64,000 nt of DNA from Trueperella bonasi (GCF_030811535.1 NZ_JAUSQX010000001.1:1612001-1676000); one strand, 5' to 3'; positions 44,390-53,530 are shown, counted from the stretch's first letter. Notes: a model not told the origin generated them from the letters alone. Numbers and translations are program-made.

Positions 44390-45777
44390 TGCGATTCGAC
44401 ATCATCTCGGTGTTCCCCGATTTCTTTTCAGTCTTGGATCTTTCACTGGTTGGTAAGGCACGTGAACGCGGCCTTATCGCCGTTCAAGCTCACGACCTGC
44501 GCGAGTGGACTACAGACGCTCACCGCACAGTGGATGACACGCCATGTGGCGGTGGTGCGGGCATGGTGATGAAAGCGGACGTGTGGGCAGAAGCGATTGA
44601 TGACATACTTGGCGCGGCCGATGGCGAAACGCCCGGAACTGCCGTGGAACCTCGGCGCACGGTACTCGCTATCCCAACCCCGGCCGGGCAGCAGCTCACC
44701 CAAGACGACTGTTGGGATCTTGCGGACGCCGACCACCTCATCATCGCCTGCGGGCGCTACGAAGGGATAGATGCCCGAGTAGGGCAGTACTACCGACAAG
44801 TGGGTATCGAAGTTTTCGAATACTCGCTTGGCGACTACGTTCTCAACGGGGGAGAAGTGGCCGCAACAGCATTGGTGGAAGCGGTGTCCCGCCTCGTGCC
44901 GGGAATGGTTGGTAACCCCGATTCGCTACGCGAAGAGTCGCATGGCGAAAACGGGCTGCTGGAATACCCGATCTACACCCGCCCAACGGAATTCCGCGGC
45001 TTGGAAGTGCCACAGGTGCTGACTTCCGGAGACCACGGCAGGGTGGCGAGGTGGCGCCGCGACCGTGCGCTAGAACTGACAGCCACTCGCAGGCCCGACA
45101 TGATCGCCGCGCTCGATCCCTCGCAGCTGAACAAGAAGGATCGCGCCAAACTGGCTGAGCTCGGTTGGATTTTTGGGGAGAGCGGCGCGCTCGCCGTCGT
45201 CGTAGACGAAGCCAAACCGGAGGAAGCCGCGCAGGTGGCCGAGCTTGCCGCCCGCTTATTCCCTGACGCGTGCCCGCCGGGAATGAAAGACGAGGACATC
45301 GCCGAGTTTGTGGCGGGGAATGTGAGCGAGCGGCACTTTACGGATTTTATTGCCGATCCGAACTGTATTGTGCTCGTTGCTCGAATTGGGGAACAGATCG
45401 TGGGGTATTCGCTGTCGATCATTCCGCGCGATGGCGAGGTGCACGAGGGAGCGCCCGTGGAGGCGGTACTTCAAAAGCCGCGCAAGGGACCTCTTATTTA
45501 CCTGTCAAAAATGTATATTGCACCGCGCTGGCGCGGAAGTGGGCTCTTTGATGTGCTGATGCAGAACACGTTGAATGCAGCCGCGCGAGCCGTGAAAGGC
45601 AGGGTGGATGCGGCTGAAAGGCCATACGTGTGGTTGGGAACCAATATCGGCAACAAACGAGCTATACGCGCATATAAGCGAGCTGGTTTCTCGATCGTAG
45701 GCGAGCGCGAATTCATGGTGGGTGAGCAGGCCAACACGGATGTGACTTTAGCGATCGCCGTGGATGTGCCAAAATAG
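44389..45777 (+). CDS. trmD: TrmD tRNA (guanine-37-N1)-methyltransferase fused to a GNAT acetyltransferase domain
   Basis: Residues 1-265 are a complete TrmD: DIISVFPDFF, PCGGGAGMVM, the trefoil-knot AdoMet site CGRYEGIDAR and EYSLGDYVLNGGE, then PTEFRGLEVP and the C-terminal GDHGRVARWRRD. It makes m1G37 to prevent frameshifting. Residues about 268-462 form a separate GNAT domain with the acetyl-CoA P-loop PRWRGSG (379-385) and the GTNIGNKRAIRAYKRAGF end motif. The fusion is continuous, without stop or frameshift. The function of the added domain, perhaps acetylation of a ribosomal or tRNA-related target, is unknown. Co-transcribed with rimM. Confidence 0.93.
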   Translation: MRFDIISVFPDFFSVLDLSLVGKARERGLIAVQAHDLREWTTDAHRTVDDTPCGGGAGMVMKADVWAEAIDDILGAADGETPGTAVEPRRTVLAIPTPAGQQLTQDDCWDLADADHLIIACGRYEGIDARVGQYYRQVGIEVFEYSLGDYVLNGGEVAATALVEAVSRLVPGMVGNPDSLREESHGENGLLEYPIYTRPTEFRGLEVPQVLTSGDHGRVARWRRDRALELTATRRPDMIAALDPSQLNKKDRAKLAELGWIFGESGALAVVVDEAKPEEAAQVAELAARLFPDACPPGMKDEDIAEFVAGNVSERHFTDFIADPNCIVLVARIGEQIVGYSLSIIPRDGEVHEGAPVEAVLQKPRKGPLIYLSKMYIAPRWRGSGLFDVLMQNTLNAAARAVKGRVDAAERPYVWLGTNIGNKRAIRAYKRAGFSIVGEREFMVGEQANTDVTLAIAVDVPK

Positions 45778-45903
45778 TACAGCTTGCACATTGGGGAGCC
45801 GGATCCGCCGCAGGGGAACGGCCTCGCTAGCAAGAAGTTAGTAACGAACGGGTAGCACCCGGAAAGCACTCTGACCTGCGAGCAGGGTGAGAAGAGATCA
45901 GAC

Positions 45904-46251
45904 ATGAATATTCTCGACAAGATCAACGAAGCTTCGCTCAAGGAGCGCCCAGAGTTTCGTGCAGGTGACACGGTGAAGGTCAACGTGAACGTCGTTGAAG
46001 GCAACCGCAGCCGTATTCAGGTATTCCAAGGCGTTGTCGTAGACCGCAAGGGCGGCCAAGGCGTGAATGCCACATTCACCGTTCGCAAGATGTCCTTCGG
46101 TGTTGGTGTTGAACGCACGTTCCCGCTGCATTCGCCAAATGTTGACTCCATTGAAATCGTGAGCCGTGGCCGCGTGCGGCGCGCCAAGCTCTACTACCTT
46201 CGCGATCGTCATGGTAAGGCGGCTAAGATTCGCGAAAAGCGCGAAGCCTAA
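45904..46251 (+). CDS. rplS: 50S ribosomal protein L19
   Basis: L19 of 115 residues located at the 30S-50S interface. Signature [41 protein letters not shown] and [19 protein letters not shown] are intact. It follows trmD after a 126-bp leader that could carry its own promoter. A strong terminator ends the unit. Confidence 0.97.
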   Translation: MNILDKINEASLKERPEFRAGDTVKVNVNVVEGNRSRIQVFQGVVVDRKGGQGVNATFTVRKMSFGVGVERTFPLHSPNVDSIEIVSRGRVRRAKLYYLRDRHGKAAKIREKREA

Positions 46252-46298
46252 TTCGGCGCATCTAAATCGCAGGGATTTTGCGATAACTGCTCAACTTT

Positions 46299-46336
46299 TG
46301 GGCGGGCGGCTAGGATTCAGCCGCCCGCCCATTTTT
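46299..46336 (+). terminator. Intrinsic terminator of rplS
   Basis: A 12-bp perfect stem GGGCGGGCGGCT / AGCCGCCCGCCC with a 7-nt loop, followed by ATTTTT. Confidence 0.92.
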
Positions 46337-46342
46337 GACACC

Positions 46343-46418
46343 CAGCCATTTGTTGTGAGTTTGGGGATTTCTTTAAACGTTTTGGCCGTGAATCGGCTTT
46401 TTCTCACAGCAAATGGTT
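46343..46418. repeat. Inverted repeat CAGCCATTTGTTGTGAG / CTCACAGCAAATGG
   Basis: Arms of about 16 bp (46343-46359 and 46403-46418, one or two mismatches) flank 43 bp. A further AAATGGCTGG lies at 46440-46449. Size and form suit a small non-autonomous mobile remnant or a large hairpin. The interval 46337-46770 has no gene. Confidence 0.5.
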
Positions 46419-46559
46419 GTCGCCTAAACTAGCAAACCAAAATGGCTGGGGATTCTGGTTCAAGCGGCTGACCCTTCGTCAAGGTCAATGCGACTTCTAG
46501 GTTCCTCCCTTCGGTGCCAAATTTTACACCTCAGCCTTTCCCGCGCTGTCGCCCCTCAC

Positions 46560-46680
46560 CCTGCGGCGACACGTGGATCACTCTGGCGATACTTTTATTG
46601 GCAAATCATGTATCGCGGGAATGGTTGAGGTGTTGCGGGAGCAGAATCAGGGGTGTAGGCACCAGTGTCGCGGGAGCAGA
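46560..46680. repeat. GCGGGA repeats related to the 2336-2385 element
   Basis: TGTATCGCGGGA, TGTTGCGGGAGCAG and TGTCGCGGGAGCAG have GCGGGA at 46615, 46635 and 46670. An inverted GCGACACG occurs at 46566. The word GTGTCGCGGGA also occurs in the inverted repeat before the LacI gene. Confidence 0.5.
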
Positions 46681-46770
46681 GAAGAGGCGACCACAGTCGC
46701 CAACTGCATAGCTAACGTTTAGCCCCTGCCGAGTGCGGCGGTTGGTGGCGCGGACAGATGCCGATCCTGG

Positions 46771-47634
46771 CATTTTGGTGTGCTCTCAGTCGCCTCGCTG
46801 GGTGCAGTGATCGGAATAGGATTTTTCGGTTTCTACCCCAGTAGCGGTGCAATCATGGTACTGGCCATCATTGGAGCAACGCTTAGCGCGCTCTTCGTAT
46901 ACGCCATTGGATCGCTTGGTCGAGGCGGGGCTACCCCATTGAAGCTTGCTTTAGCGGGCGCAGCCACATCTGCCGCGATGAGTTCGCTGGTCGCCGGGAT
47001 CTGTTTCGGCTTTGCCGGTGCAACTTTCCAAACCCTGCTCAGAAATCAGCTCGCCTCGCCAGATATCATCGGAATCTCTTCCGGCGCGGCGGCCGCCGGC
47101 GTGGTGGCAATTGTTATTTTGCGACTCCCGCAAAGCCAGGTGAGCATGTTTGCTCTGTTTGGCTCGCTTTCTGTTACTGCCAGCATTTATGCGCTCTCTT
47201 TGCGCAAGGGGCAATTCGCTGGCACCCGGCTCATCCTGGTTGGGATAGGAATCAGCGCGATCTTAGGGTCGGTGGTGACCTGTGTTCTTTCGCGAGCCGC
47301 CGCCTGGGATCTGGGTACGGCAACGAGGTTGCTCAACGGTTCGCTCAATGGCACAACTTGGGATCGCATCTGGCCGCCCATGATCGGCGCGGTGATTCTC
47401 TTGCCGATTTTGGCCTACCATCTCCGGGATTTGCAGATTATTCGGCTTAGCGACGACGCCGTTCCTTTCAAGGGCGAATTGATGTGGGAAACCCCCGAAG
47501 AAGTGACCGCCTGCGAGTATTTTTGGATTGCGGGCGAATCGGAAGTCGTCCGAGCCCTGCGTAGGCGTCTCGTTAACGACGACGGATGTGACAAGTCGCA
47601 GATCTCCTTTATGGGATACTGGAAGAAATCGTGA
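46771..47634 (+). pseudogene. Fossil siderophore-uptake locus: FecCD + FecCD + siderophore-interacting protein in one frame
   Basis: One open frame carries pieces of three genes. Residues about 1-72 (from GTG 46780) match the middle of a FepD-like permease (YAIGSLGRGGATPLKLALAG). Residues about 73-226 match the N-terminal two-thirds of a different FepG-like permease, starting at its conserved CFGFAGATFQTLLRNQLASPDIIG and including RLLNGSLNGTTWDRIWP. Residues about 228-284 match the C-terminus of a siderophore-interacting ferric reductase (FWIAGESEVVRALRRRLVN ... ISFMGYW). The usual operon order is kept, so two deletions seem to have joined fepD-fepG-(fepC)-SIP. No ribosome site precedes it, and a functional product is unlikely. 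Confidence 0.8.
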
Positions 47635-47717
47635 ATGTGACGCAAACGTAATCGTGGCCACCTCTCCTTTGGGATACCGTGGGATAGAATTTCTTGCGGT
47701 AGCTTTCAGGAGGCAAA

Positions 47718-48503
47718 ATGGATCGGAGCGAAGGTGGGCAGATGCCGCCGTCGTTCCCGCCTGAAAACGTTGACACCGGAACCTCGGACGTCCAGAGAGA
47801 TACAGCTCAACAGCCTGAAAAGATGGGGCCGAAACTCGGTTCGCTCGCATTGGACTTTGTCACGATCATCGCGGTTGCACTCCTTATTTCCGTCATCATC
47901 AAAACGTTTTTCGCGCAAGCTTTCGCTATTCCATCGGAGTCGATGGAGGACACGCTGATTCCCGGCGATCGTATTTTGGTGAACAAGCTTGCTGATGATG
48001 AAGATGATCTTAACCGCGGCGATGTGGTCGTCTTCGTTGATCCGGGTGACTGGTTGAACGGCGCGCCCGATCCCGACCGCCCCGGCTGGCAACAATTTTT
48101 GATAGATGTTGGCGAAGCCGTTGGTTTGGTGCCGCAAAACGTGGGTGATCATCTGGTGAAACGTATTATCGGTATGCCAGGTGACCACGTGATGTGTTGC
48201 AATGAGGACGGTCTAATCACGGTCAACGGTGAACCAATTCGCGAGACATATCTGAAGCCCGGTGTGACTGCTTCCGATTTGCCTTTTAACGTCACCGTAC
48301 CGGAGGGGCACGTGTGGCTGCTCGGCGATAACCGAAGCAGGTCAAAAGATGCGCGCTTCCACCAGCACGCGACAGGCTTTGGCTTCGTCCCGATGTCTAA
48401 TATCGAGGGACGGGCGTGGCTGACCATTTATCCGCTCGATCGTTTTGGCACGATACCTTCCGCAACCCACGTGTTCGAAAACGTTCCCGACAGCCCGCGA
48501 TGA
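47718..48503 (+). CDS. lepB: Signal peptidase I
   Basis: Cleaves signal peptides of exported proteins on the outer membrane face. A 45-residue cytosolic N-terminal tail is followed by one membrane helix (about 46-68), then the catalytic Ser75 in IPSESMEDTL and Lys148 in LVKRIIGMPGD, and box E GDNRSRSKDAR. Total 261 residues. The ATG 47718 is preceded by AGGAGG. It overlaps rnhB (ATGA) and opens the lepB-rnhB-DUF2469-yraN-comM-dprA-xerC series typical of Actinomycetota. Confidence 0.95.
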   Translation: MDRSEGGQMPPSFPPENVDTGTSDVQRDTAQQPEKMGPKLGSLALDFVTIIAVALLISVIIKTFFAQAFAIPSESMEDTLIPGDRILVNKLADDEDDLNRGDVVVFVDPGDWLNGAPDPDRPGWQQFLIDVGEAVGLVPQNVGDHLVKRIIGMPGDHVMCCNEDGLITVNGEPIRETYLKPGVTASDLPFNVTVPEGHVWLLGDNRSRSKDARFHQHATGFGFVPMSNIEGRAWLTIYPLDRFGTIPSATHVFENVPDSPR

Positions 48504-49165
48504 TCATACCGAGCCGCACGCTGGAGCGGGAACTACTCGCTAGTTTTGAGTGCGATGAACCGGTGTATCTTGCAGGAGTTGATGAAGTTGGCCGCGGAGC
48601 GCTTGCAGGTCCGGTTTCCGTTGGGATAGCACTGATATCGGCGACGACGTCGGATGGGTTTCCGCCGGGATTGCGGGACTCAAAATTGATGAGCCCGAAC
48701 GCGCGGACAACCGCGATAGAAGCTTTGACACGCTGGGTAGATGCCGCAGCGGTAGGCCACGCCGGGCCCGACGTCGTCGACCAATGGGGCGTGATCGGAG
48801 CGCTGAGGGTTGCTGCCGCGAACGCTTTGAACCAGCTCGGTGACTATGCCATTGGCGGGATTCTTTTAGATGGCGTCCATGATTGGTGGACGAGTGAAGG
48901 CTTGCCATTGGGGCCGGTCTTGCCGCCCTATCGGGTGCGAACCGAGCGTAAAGCGGATGCGACCAGCGCCGTGGTAGCAGCCGCCTCAGTGTTTGCGAAG
49001 GTGGCGCGCGATGAGTTGATGGTCGACCTCGCAAGGGACTATCCGGGCTACGATTGGGAACGCAATAAGGGATACTCCTCGGCTGCGCATATCGAGGGGC
49101 TGAAAACTTTGGGTGCGAGCGAGCACCATCGCAGATCATGGAAATTGCCTGGCATAGGGGGCTAA
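48500..49165 (+). CDS. rnhB: Ribonuclease HII
   Basis: Cuts RNA in RNA-DNA hybrids and removes misinserted ribonucleotides. Motif VDEVGRGALAGPV gives Asp28 and Glu29; further acidic residues are in LRDSKLM and LLDGVHDW. The terminal motif ending in HRRSWKLPG is typical. The ATG at 48500 overlaps the lepB stop by 4 bp and starts the family N-terminus; a longer frame into lepB is not used. 221 residues. Confidence 0.95.
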   Translation: MIIPSRTLERELLASFECDEPVYLAGVDEVGRGALAGPVSVGIALISATTSDGFPPGLRDSKLMSPNARTTAIEALTRWVDAAAVGHAGPDVVDQWGVIGALRVAAANALNQLGDYAIGGILLDGVHDWWTSEGLPLGPVLPPYRVRTERKADATSAVVAAASVFAKVARDELMVDLARDYPGYDWERNKGYSSAAHIEGLKTLGASEHHRRSWKLPGIGG

Positions 49166-49166
49166 G

Positions 49167-49478
49167 GTGAGCGAATTAGAAGATTACGAAACCGATGCTG
49201 AGCTTGCGCTCTACCGTGAATATCGCGATGTTGTAGGCCTATTTCGTTTCGTGGTGGAAACCGAGCGCCGATTTTATTTGGCGAACGACGTGGACGTGAA
49301 AGTGCGCGCATCGGCTGCGGGAGACGTCTTTTTCGAAGTCACGATCACTGATGCGTGGGTGTGGGACGTGTTTCGGGCTTCGCGCTTTATCCGCGGCGCG
49401 CGAATCGTGACGTTCAAGGATGTGAACGTTGAGGAGCTAAATAAGCCCGATATTACGCGCGAACTTGACTTCGAATGA
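49167..49478 (+). CDS. DUF2469 family protein
   Basis: A 103-residue acidic protein with the conserved N-terminal ELALYREYRDVVGLFRFVVETERRFYLAN and C-terminal VEELNKPDI. It is almost always found after rnhB in Actinomycetota; its function is not known. GTG start one base after the rnhB stop, with GCTAAGG as weak ribosome site. Confidence 0.9.
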   Translation: MSELEDYETDAELALYREYRDVVGLFRFVVETERRFYLANDVDVKVRASAAGDVFFEVTITDAWVWDVFRASRFIRGARIVTFKDVNVEELNKPDITRELDFE

Positions 49479-49587
49479 TCGATGTACGTGAATGAAAACG
49501 TTATCCACATGCCGACAAACGTGCGCCCGGCGCTAGCGGGTAGGGAAAACCAACGTGACTCATGGGAATCCCTGATGAACTGTGTTC

Positions 49588-49962
49588 ATGACACAGCAGA
49601 TGACGAAAAACGAACTTGGATCGTGGGGCGAAACGCTTGCGGCGGAGCATTTGAAAAACGCCGGCTGGGCGATCTTGGAGCGCAACTGGCGAATCCGTGG
49701 TGGAGAGCTAGACATCGTAGGCTTCGATCCCGAACGTAACTCGATTGTTGCCGTTGAAGTAAAAACTCGACGCACCCATTTTGCGGGATCGGCTGAAGAA
49801 TCGGTCACCTACGAAAAACTCCAACGCCTTCGAGGGCTACTTCTTAGCTGGCTCGTGCAGCGGGGAAGCTTCGCGGCATCAATCACGGTCGATGTTCTCG
49901 CAGTTGATGTTGACGGTTCGGGCCTGCACACGATCACTCATATCAAGGATGTGAGCGCATGA
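49588..49962 (+). CDS. YraN/UPF0102 family nuclease-fold protein
   Basis: About 124 residues with the PD-(D/E)xK-like core of the UPF0102 family: GSWGETLAAEHLKNAGWAILERNWR, GELDIVGFDPE, and VEVKTRR. The fold implies a nuclease, but activity is not established for most members. It lies next to comM and dprA as in many bacteria. ATG 49588 is taken as start; GTG 49582 and ATG 49600 are possible. The stop overlaps comM by 4 bp. Confidence 0.9.
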   Translation: MTQQMTKNELGSWGETLAAEHLKNAGWAILERNWRIRGGELDIVGFDPERNSIVAVEVKTRRTHFAGSAEESVTYEKLQRLRGLLLSWLVQRGSFAASITVDVLAVDVDGSGLHTITHIKDVSA

Positions 49963-51497
49963 GCGCGTCGGCACGCGCGGTGGCAGGGATCGTCGGGCGA
50001 GCGCACACAATGAGTTTGCTCGGACTCTCCGCTGTTCCCATTGTTGTGGAGGCGGTGCAACTCAATGGGCTGCCCTCTTCAACGATCGTGGGTTTGCCCG
50101 ATACGGCGCTCAACGAAGCGCGCGAACGCCTACGAGCGGGCTTCCACGCGATTTCTGTGCCGTGGCCAAATAGGCGACTGACGGTGAATCTCTCGCCTGC
50201 TGACGTGTCGAAGTCGGGCACCGGCTTCGATCTGGCGATCGCTGTAGCAATTTTAGGCACGATGGGATTTCGGTCTCCGGGGGAGGCCGTCGTCATCGGA
50301 GAACTCGGGCTGGATGGCTCAGTTCGTCCAGTGCGTGGGATCTTGCCGGCCTTGATGGCTGCCCGCGAACGAGGAATTCACAGTGCGATCGTTCCGCTTG
50401 CGAACGAGGCGGAAGGGAAACTGGTCGAGGGCGTGCGGGTAATCGCGGTTGAACACTTGGGGCAGGTGGCACAGATGTGCGGCGTGGAATGTTCGTACAC
50501 GTTGGCTAAACGTCATGAACATGACGAGCACGTTCGGCCGGAGCCTGAACCGGGCGATTTGGCGGATATTTACGGGCAGGAGGAGGCGATCGCCGGCCTT
50601 GAAGTAGCGGCTGCGGGCGGGCATCACATGTTGATGGTTGGTGCGCCGGGGATTGGTAAGTCAATGCTGGCGCAACGCATGCCGGGAATTTTGCCCGAAC
50701 TTACGCAAAGCGCCGCGATGGAAGTTGCTGCAATATCTTCTCTTGTAGGCAAACGGCTGGCAACACTGCCCACTCGGCCCCCGTTTGCGGCGCCCCATCA
50801 CACCGCTTCTGCTGCGGCGATGGTGGGAGGCGGGTCCGGGATCCCTCGGCCTGGAGCTATCACTATGGCTCATCGTGGCGTTCTATTTTGCGATGAATTT
50901 CCAGAGTTTGCACCGCGGGTGATACAGACCCTGCGTGAGCCGATGGAATCCGGTGTTATCGAACTTGCAAGATCCAAAGCTGTGGTTCGATTCCCCGCAC
51001 AATTCCAGCTTATTGCTGCGGCCAATCCATGCCGGTGTGGAAACATTCTCGACTGGCCGTCACGGTGTATGTGCAGCTCGCGCGATAATCGCATGTATCA
51101 ATCCTCACTCGGTGGCCCGGTGCGTGACCGCATCGACATTCACACCGTGTTGCGCCGCCCGTCGAAAGCGGATCTCAGGCGCGGGACAACGATTGAAAGT
51201 GCGGTGGTTTTCGATCGGGTGAGCGCTGCACGTGAACGCCAGGTGCACCGCTTGGCTGAAACGGGTGCCGATAACAACGCACAGATTCCGGGCAGGTGGT
51301 TACGGGCGAACACCCCGCTATCGGATAACGCCACGAAAGCGTTTGAAAACGCGATCGCGCGAGGGGATCTCAGCCTACGCGGTTTCGACCGTATCTTGCG
51401 CGTTGGATGGTCCCTAGCAGATCTTGCTGGGCACGATCACCCATCGGATGAGGATCTAGCCTTCGCATTTGCACTCCGGGGCGGTGCGGTGACATGA
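49959..51497 (+). CDS. comM: ComM/YifB AAA+ ATPase (Mg-chelatase-like)
   Basis: A 512-residue ATPase with an N-terminal Lon-protease-like fold (GLPSSTIVGLPDTALNEARERLRAG), a Mg-chelatase ATPase domain with Walker A GAPGIGKSM and Walker B VLFCDEFPEF, then a zinc-binding CRCGN...CMCS segment. ComM helicases promote branch migration when foreign DNA is integrated during transformation. It overlaps both yraN and dprA by 4 bp (ATGA), so the three are translationally coupled. Confidence 0.94.
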   Translation: MSASARAVAGIVGRAHTMSLLGLSAVPIVVEAVQLNGLPSSTIVGLPDTALNEARERLRAGFHAISVPWPNRRLTVNLSPADVSKSGTGFDLAIAVAILGTMGFRSPGEAVVIGELGLDGSVRPVRGILPALMAARERGIHSAIVPLANEAEGKLVEGVRVIAVEHLGQVAQMCGVECSYTLAKRHEHDEHVRPEPEPGDLADIYGQEEAIAGLEVAAAGGHHMLMVGAPGIGKSMLAQRMPGILPELTQSAAMEVAAISSLVGKRLATLPTRPPFAAPHHTASAAAMVGGGSGIPRPGAITMAHRGVLFCDEFPEFAPRVIQTLREPMESGVIELARSKAVVRFPAQFQLIAAANPCRCGNILDWPSRCMCSSRDNRMYQSSLGGPVRDRIDIHTVLRRPSKADLRRGTTIESAVVFDRVSAARERQVHRLAETGADNNAQIPGRWLRANTPLSDNATKAFENAIARGDLSLRGFDRILRVGWSLADLAGHDHPSDEDLAFAFALRGGAVT

Positions 51498-52591
51498 ATG
51501 AGCGCCTTGCAAGAATTGAGTGGTCACGAATCATCGAGGGAGCTGACACGGTAGCGTACGAGCTCATTGAGCGCCTCGGTGCAGTTCAAGCTCTTGAAGC
51601 GGTACGAACTGGTCATGGACTGAGCCCCAGCGAGAATAAGGCGGCCCAGCGTTGGCGAATTCGCCTGGATGGAAATGAGCAATTCAAGATGACGGCCCTC
51701 GCGGCCATCGGAATGAGCGTGATCATGCCGGGCGATAGTACTTGGCCCCAGCAGCTCAACGATCTCGGGCCAGAAACTCCGCCGGTGTTGTGGGTGAAAG
51801 GAAACCCGGAAGTTTTAACAGCTCGGCAGGCCGTTGCGATAGTCGGATCGCGTGCCGCCTCGTCGGCAGGGGTGCGAACAGCACGGGATTTTGCATGCGA
51901 AATATCCGAGAGCGTAACGGTGGTATCAGGTGGCGCGTTTGGCATTGATGCGGCCGCGCATAGCGGGGCGATTCTTGCAGGCCAGCCAACGATTATTGTG
52001 AGCGCTGGGGGAGCCGACCGGGTCTACCCGCGTTCGCACGAGCACCTCTTCCGGCAAGTTCTTGACGGGGGAGGCGCCATCGTGTCGGAATCACCCTTAG
52101 GTGCCGCGCCCCAGCGATTTAGATTTTTGGCCCGCAACCGGATCATCGCTGCGCTCGGAAGTGCGACGCTCGTTGTGGAAGCCCCGGTACGTTCCGGAGC
52201 TTTATCTACTGCCCGGCACGCGATGAAAATTGGGCGTGATGTCGGCGCTGTGCCAGGTGCTATCGATGCTATACACTCGCGCGGATGTATCGACCTTCTG
52301 CGTAACGGTGCAACCGCGATCGCCAGCGTGGAACACCTGCGCGAACTTATCGGACCAATCCACGTCCAACAAAGTTTGGAACCAGATTTCTTCTCCTTCG
52401 GCACACAAGACAACTACGACCCGCGCACGGCGCGAACATTCGATGCCGTACCGATCCGCCAAACGGCCGACACGCGATCAATCGCGAACGTATCGGGGCT
52501 CTCCATGACGGAAACCCTGGCCGCGCTGGGGCAGCTCGTGCTCGATGGCCGTGTTGAAGAACGATCTGGCCGGTGGATACGGAAACTCTAG
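51494..52591 (+). CDS. dprA: DNA-processing protein DprA
   Basis: Loads RecA on incoming single-stranded DNA. It has a SAM-like N-terminal helical part, the extended Rossmann fold with IVGSRAASSAGVRTARDFA and VVSGGAFGIDAAAHSGAI, RFLARNRIIAALG, and a C-terminal winged-helix-like domain (SGLSMTETLAALGQLVLDGRVEER). 365 residues, full length. With comM upstream it suggests a kept recombination or transformation function; no pilus competence genes are in the window. Confidence 0.94.
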   Translation: MNERLARIEWSRIIEGADTVAYELIERLGAVQALEAVRTGHGLSPSENKAAQRWRIRLDGNEQFKMTALAAIGMSVIMPGDSTWPQQLNDLGPETPPVLWVKGNPEVLTARQAVAIVGSRAASSAGVRTARDFACEISESVTVVSGGAFGIDAAAHSGAILAGQPTIIVSAGGADRVYPRSHEHLFRQVLDGGGAIVSESPLGAAPQRFRFLARNRIIAALGSATLVVEAPVRSGALSTARHAMKIGRDVGAVPGAIDAIHSRGCIDLLRNGATAIASVEHLRELIGPIHVQQSLEPDFFSFGTQDNYDPRTARTFDAVPIRQTADTRSIANVSGLSMTETLAALGQLVLDGRVEERSGRWIRKL

Positions 52592-52621
52592 CCGCACACT
52601 CTGACTAGCCATTCGATGGTT

Positions 52622-52627
52622 TAGGGT
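52622..52627 (+). promoter_or_regulatory. -10 hexamer TAGGGT of xerC (leaderless)
   Basis: TAGGGT is followed by TCTTAT and the ATG at 52634; no ribosome site. Confidence 0.4.
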
Positions 52628-52633
52628 TCTTAT

Positions 52634-53530
52634 ATGAGTATCGATCAGATCCTTGCCCACTACGAGCGCGAACTCGCCGTGCGCCGCGGGCTATCTGAAC
52701 ATACCGTGACCGCCTATGTGCGCGAAGCACGCTCTTTAATGAGCTTCTTGGAACAGTATTCCGACGACGTGGCGGGTTCGCTCAAGCATCTGGACATCAC
52801 CGATCTGCGTTCATGGCTTGCCTCCCACTCGGAGCATTCGCGAGCCTCCATGGCACGCCATAGCGCTGCGGTGCGAAACTTTACGGCATGGTTACACGAT
52901 AACGACATCACAGAACACGATACGGGGCGAAGACTCAAATCACCGCGGCCAGATAACGAGTTGCCTCAAGTTCTCAGCGTCGAACAAGCCAAGAAACTGC
53001 TCGACGTGGCAGAACACCGTGCCCGCGAAGAAGGTGGGCTTGCCGTGCGCGACTGGGCCATGTTAGAACTTCTCTACGCATCAGGCATCCGAGTCAGCGA
53101 ACTCGTTGGCCTGAACGTCACCAGCTTACGGCCAGATTCCACCCTGAAAGTGTTTGGAAAAGGAAACAAAGAACGCATTGTTCCCTACGGCCGCCCGGCA
53201 CGAGAAGCAATCATGGAGTGGTTAACCGTACGCCAAGAATTCGTGCGCGCTGACAGGGAGGCGGTTTTTCTTGGCGCGGCAGGCAAGCGAATTAACCCGC
53301 GCATGGTGCGTACAGTACTCAACCGGATCACCGCGCTCGCGGACCTGCCCCAAATAAGCCCCCATGCCCTGCGCCACTCGGCAGCAACCCACCTTCTCGA
53401 TGGTGGATCTGATTTACGTAGCGTCCAAGAGGTCCTCGGGCATTCCTCGCTGGGCACAACACAGCGCTACACCCACGTCAGTGCCGAACGGCTACGTGCC
53501 GCCTTTGGCCAAGCCCACCCGCGGGCCTAG
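52634..53530 (+). CDS. xerC: Tyrosine recombinase XerC
   Basis: A 298-residue site-specific recombinase that, with XerD, resolves chromosome dimers at dif. An N-terminal SAM-like core-binding domain (residues about 1-95) precedes the catalytic domain with Arg153 (ASGIRVSEL), Lys176/179, His244 and Arg247 (HALRHSAATHLL), His270 (LGHSSLGTTQ) and nucleophile Tyr279. All catalytic residues are present. Its place after dprA and before rpsB is the conserved chromosomal xerC position, so it is not a mobile-element integrase. Confidence 0.93.
   Translation: MSIDQILAHYERELAVRRGLSEHTVTAYVREARSLMSFLEQYSDDVAGSLKHLDITDLRSWLASHSEHSRASMARHSAAVRNFTAWLHDNDITEHDTGRRLKSPRPDNELPQVLSVEQAKKLLDVAEHRAREEGGLAVRDWAMLELLYASGIRVSELVGLNVTSLRPDSTLKVFGKGNKERIVPYGRPAREAIMEWLTVRQEFVRADREAVFLGAAGKRINPRMVRTVLNRITALADLPQISPHALRHSAATHLLDGGSDLRSVQEVLGHSSLGTTQRYTHVSAERLRAAFGQAHPRA

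Noticed and set aside
49482-49739. An 85-codon frame between DUF2469 and yraN
   Set aside because: It overlaps yraN in another frame and resembles nothing.
52634-53530. xerC as a phage or island integrase
   Set aside because: It lies in the conserved dprA-xerC-rpsB position and matches chromosomal XerC in length.
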